This document shows positions 31,160 through 33,628 of a stretch of DNA of 33,628 bases, piece after piece. Origin of the DNA: Haplomitrium mnioides (Eukaryota > Marchantiophyta > Haplomitriopsida > Calobryales). Both the position numbers and the translations under genes were made by a program. Each line of letters begins with the position of its first letter. The first letter of the stretch is position 1. The notes under the pieces were generated by a model. It was not told where the DNA came from. It saw only the letters and a program-made list of their open reading frames with translations, and did not search any database. The stretch covers positions 1-33,628 of the forward strand of contig JBNGIS010016722.1 in assembly GCA_049999725.1 (NCBI GenBank), in the 5' to 3' direction.

Positions 31160-31509
31160 AATTTCTTACATTGCAAGGTAACTTGAATGTGTCATTTTGC
31201 CCAATCAAATTGAGCGGATAGATCTTCAAGCCAAAAAAACCCTAAAATCATAATGTCATATTATACAAGTGCAATAACAAATTGCATAGATTTTGTATAC
31301 TCTTTTCAAATTCTTAGATGGAATGGATTTTGAGAGCAAAACATGTCATGCTTTTGGCCATCGGCTATGGTCACAACACTCCCTTTGATATGCTTAAATT
31401 TTGCTTTGATTATCTTAGCAAAACATAGTGACATAAAATTTTCATAACTCTTACTATCCACCAATATTCTACAAAACATCTCCTCAATCATACCATCAAG
31501 ATAGAACAA
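31160..31509 (-). pseudogene. Protease remnant (minus chromovirus)
   Basis: The segment MFCRILVDSKSYENFMSLCF corresponds to the retropepsin active-site region; the D-S-G triad reads D-S-K. The second half of the domain is broken after 31306. Confidence 0.7.
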
Positions 31510-31512
31510 GAC

Positions 31513-32237
31513 TCATTCAATTCTTATCAAAATTTCAATTCCAATAGAGCTAAAAAATATTTGAGTACGTTGTTTGAATGGTTGAGGACGTGGCCTAGCT
31601 TCTATAGCAATAAGTAATGAGTCATGCCGCTCCACAATGCGTACTGCTTCTTCTAATTGAGTAGACTCTCTCATTGCAACTTCCATTCTCATGTGAGGCT
31701 TCAATCTATGAACAAAACAATCTAGTGCTTCTTCTTCTCTTATATCAAGAATTTGCATAATTGTATCTTGAAAATATATAACATAGCTTCTTACTGTACC
31801 AAATTGCTTCAATTTGACCAATCGATCTCTTGCTACTTTTGAAGCATTTACAACCTTAAATCTTGAAATCACTGCTTCTTTGAATTTACACCAAGAAACA
31901 ACAAGAGCATCAAATCCATGTTGTGCTTGTTCTGCTTTATGTCTCCTTCTAATTGACTTGCTGTAAATAGAATTCGTCCACCATCATCTCTAATGTTTAT
32001 AGCTTCATAATATTGCTCACAATCGAATATGAAGTTCTCAGATGCACCACAAACCATCTTCCCATCACATGCTTTTGGAGTTGGAAATCATCCATAACTC
32101 TCTTCTCAAAAAGTTGCTCTTTCTTTCATTCTCACTTCCAAAAGGAGTGAAAGATGTTCAAGTCGTTGTTGCATTGCTTGAACCACCACCTCTTGATTCT
32201 CTATGTAGCTTAACACCAAAAAAAAGAAAAAAAGAAC
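31513..32237 (-). pseudogene. gag remnant (minus chromovirus)
   Basis: Better preserved than in the plus element. It has an N-terminal helical part (QAMQQRLEHLSLLLEVRMKE), then FIFDCEQYYEAINIRDDGGR (31869-32057), and after a one-frame slip the Retrotrans_gag core FKVVNASKVARDRLVKLKQF to ALDCFVHRLKPHM (31513-31872). The CCHC knuckle expected downstream has been deleted, since the frame passes straight toward protease. Confidence 0.8.
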
Positions 32238-32241
32238 CATA

Positions 32242-32253
32242 TCTCTGATACCA
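32242..32253 (-). other. Primer-binding site, initiator tRNA-Met (minus chromovirus)
   Basis: The minus strand reads TGGTATCAGAGA, one base different from the standard TGGTATCAGAGC, two bases inside the LTR end. Confidence 0.85.
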
Positions 32254-32254
32254 A

Positions 32255-32658
32255 TGTAAAAGAACTCAAGGATCAAATCCAAATGAGTAATTTTACTAAT
32301 AGTGAACTCAATAAAGTTCTTCAACCAAATGCCAATAAGGCAAGCAAAAGCCAAGCAACCAAAGAATATGAGTGATTTAAGAAAAACTCTAGAATGAGAA
32401 ATGAGGTTATAAAGCCAACCTATTTATACAAGAGAAGAAGGTGTTATCCCTCTTTCTTCAATTACAAGTCACTTCTAATTTCAACTCTAGAATTAATCAC
32501 TTAGAAGTCACTTCTAATTTCAACCCTAAAAGCTCTAAAAGTAACTTCGAAGACAAGTAATCTTATCTCAATTCAACTCTAAAAATAGCCCTTTACCACT
32601 TCCTTCGCTCCTCTCTACTTTCTTATAAATAGCACAACATCATGCTTGTACTATTACA
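32255..32658 (-). repeat. 5' LTR of minus-strand chromovirus (404 bp)
   Basis: Minus-strand termini TGTAATAGTAC...TTTTACA, the best-preserved LTR of the family here, with its TATA box at 32421-32428. The right side abuts satellite at CCACC (32659-32663). Confidence 0.88.
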
Positions 32659-33628
32659 CCACCATAGCACCATCTGATAATCCATCTCTCTTTAATAGCA
32701 AAATCTCTTTACTCTTCTCTTCTAAATAGTAAAATCTAAGTACACTTGCCACCAAAGCACAATCTAAGCATATGTCTTACCAAAGTAGCTCAATCTCACA
32801 ACCCCCCTCTCTTCTCAATAGTAAGATATTGATACACTTCCCACCATAGCACAATCTCAACATCCCTCTTTTTTATGTAGCAAAATCTCACAACCCCTCT
32901 CTCATAAATAGTAAAATCTCACTAGACTTCCCACCATGGCACAATATCAGTATATGTCTCTCATCACTAGTGGAATCTCACTACCCTTCTCTTCTCAATA
33001 CTAATATCTCAATACATTCCCAACATAGCACAATGTCAACACCCCTTTTTCATAAGTAGTGGAATCTTATTTCCCCTCTCCACTCAATAGTGAAATCTCA
33101 CTACACTTTCAACAATAACATAATCTTATCATCCCTCTCTTTTTAGTAGTGCAATCTCACTTCTCCTGTCATCTCAATAGCAAAATCTAAATATACTTCT
33201 CACCATAGCACTATCTCAACATCCCTCTCTTATAAGTTGCATAACCTCACTACCCCTTTTTCTTCAATAATGAAATCTCTATACACTGCTTACCTTAGTA
33301 TAATCTCAACATCCTTCTATCAAAAATAGCAAAATCTCACTACGTGTCTCTCTCCAATTGCGAAATCTTAGTACACTTCCCACCATAGCACAATCTCACC
33401 ATCCCTCTCTCTTAAAAAGTGGAATCTCACCGCCCCTCTCTCCTCGATAGTAAAATATCAGTACACTTACCACTATACTGCAATCTCAACATCTATCTTT
33501 ACTAAGTAAAAAGTTCTCACTACTCTTCTCTCTTCAATGGTAAAATCTTAGTACACTTCTCATTATAGCACAATCTCAGCATCTCTCTCTCTCTCTCCAA
33601 AGTAACACAATCTCACTACCCTTCTCTC
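32659..33628. repeat. Satellite array, right segment
   Basis: About eleven monomers of the same ~90-bp satellite, running off the window's right edge. Same orientation and landmarks as the main array. No gene. Confidence 0.93.

Larger units (their letters stand above)
28557..32658 (-). mobile_element. Decayed Ty3/gypsy chromovirus, minus strand
   Basis: Reads from 32658 down to 28557, with a complete 5' LTR (32255-32658), a primer site at 32242-32253, gag, protease, RT, RNase H, distal integrase, a chromodomain remnant and a 3' LTR (28557-28977). It is shorter than its inverted relative because internal deletions removed the zinc knuckle region and the integrase amino half plus catalytic core. 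On its right it abuts CCACCATAGCACC, the same satellite register as the giant-LTR element. On its left it is truncated, so no second duplication copy is available. Confidence 0.88.

Overview
The window looks like nuclear DNA of a land plant with a large, repeat-rich genome. The evidence is a bulb-type (GNA-like) lectin gene, Ty3/gypsy chromoviruses primed by initiator tRNA-Met, a satellite array of about 90-bp monomers, and widespread C-to-T decay of the kind seen in methylated plant repeats. I cannot name the species; a fern or gymnosperm would fit, but that is a guess. A run of 10 N at 5282-5291 marks an assembly join.

Layout: 1-31 is a (TA)n run. On the minus strand at 266-784 lies the only ordinary protein-coding gene I can support, a secreted B-lectin-domain protein. 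From about 955 to 4985 the sequence is low-copy-looking and I recognise nothing in it. From about 4990 to the right edge the background is one satellite domain (about 4990-5925, 17248-22940 and 32659-33628 are what is exposed), into which retrotransposons have inserted.

The first insertion, 5926-17247, is the most interesting object. It is an 11.3-kb retrotransposon with giant LTRs (4480 and 3969 bp), termini TGTYAGCC...GGCTGACA, and a 5-bp target-site duplication CCACC. It has only 2.87 kb of internal DNA and no protease, reverse transcriptase or integrase. The internal DNA holds one long, slightly broken reading frame (10517-13027) for a basic/acidic protein with two tandem CCHC zinc-knuckle units and four 30-residue acidic repeats. 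It is a non-autonomous element of the LARD / TR-GAG kind. Its LTRs are loaded with ACACGTGGC-type G-boxes, partly inside 78-bp tandem repeats, and a 539-bp block with G-boxes, CCAAT boxes and a TATA box is present only in the 5' LTR.

The second insertion block, 22941-32658, contains an LTR fragment, an unexplained spacer with an exon-like stretch, and two decayed chromoviruses of one family in opposite orientation (23487-28556 plus, 28557-32658 minus). They meet tail to tail at a junction where both 3' LTRs have lost their ends. Both retain recognisable gag, protease, RT, RNase H, integrase-tail and chromodomain remnants, and neither can encode working enzymes. The minus-strand chromovirus and the giant-LTR element abut the same CCACC position of the satellite monomer.

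Taken together the window reads as a gene-poor heterochromatic satellite domain with nested retroelements, bordered on the left by a low-copy segment with a lectin gene. No CRISPR array, rRNA or tRNA gene was seen.
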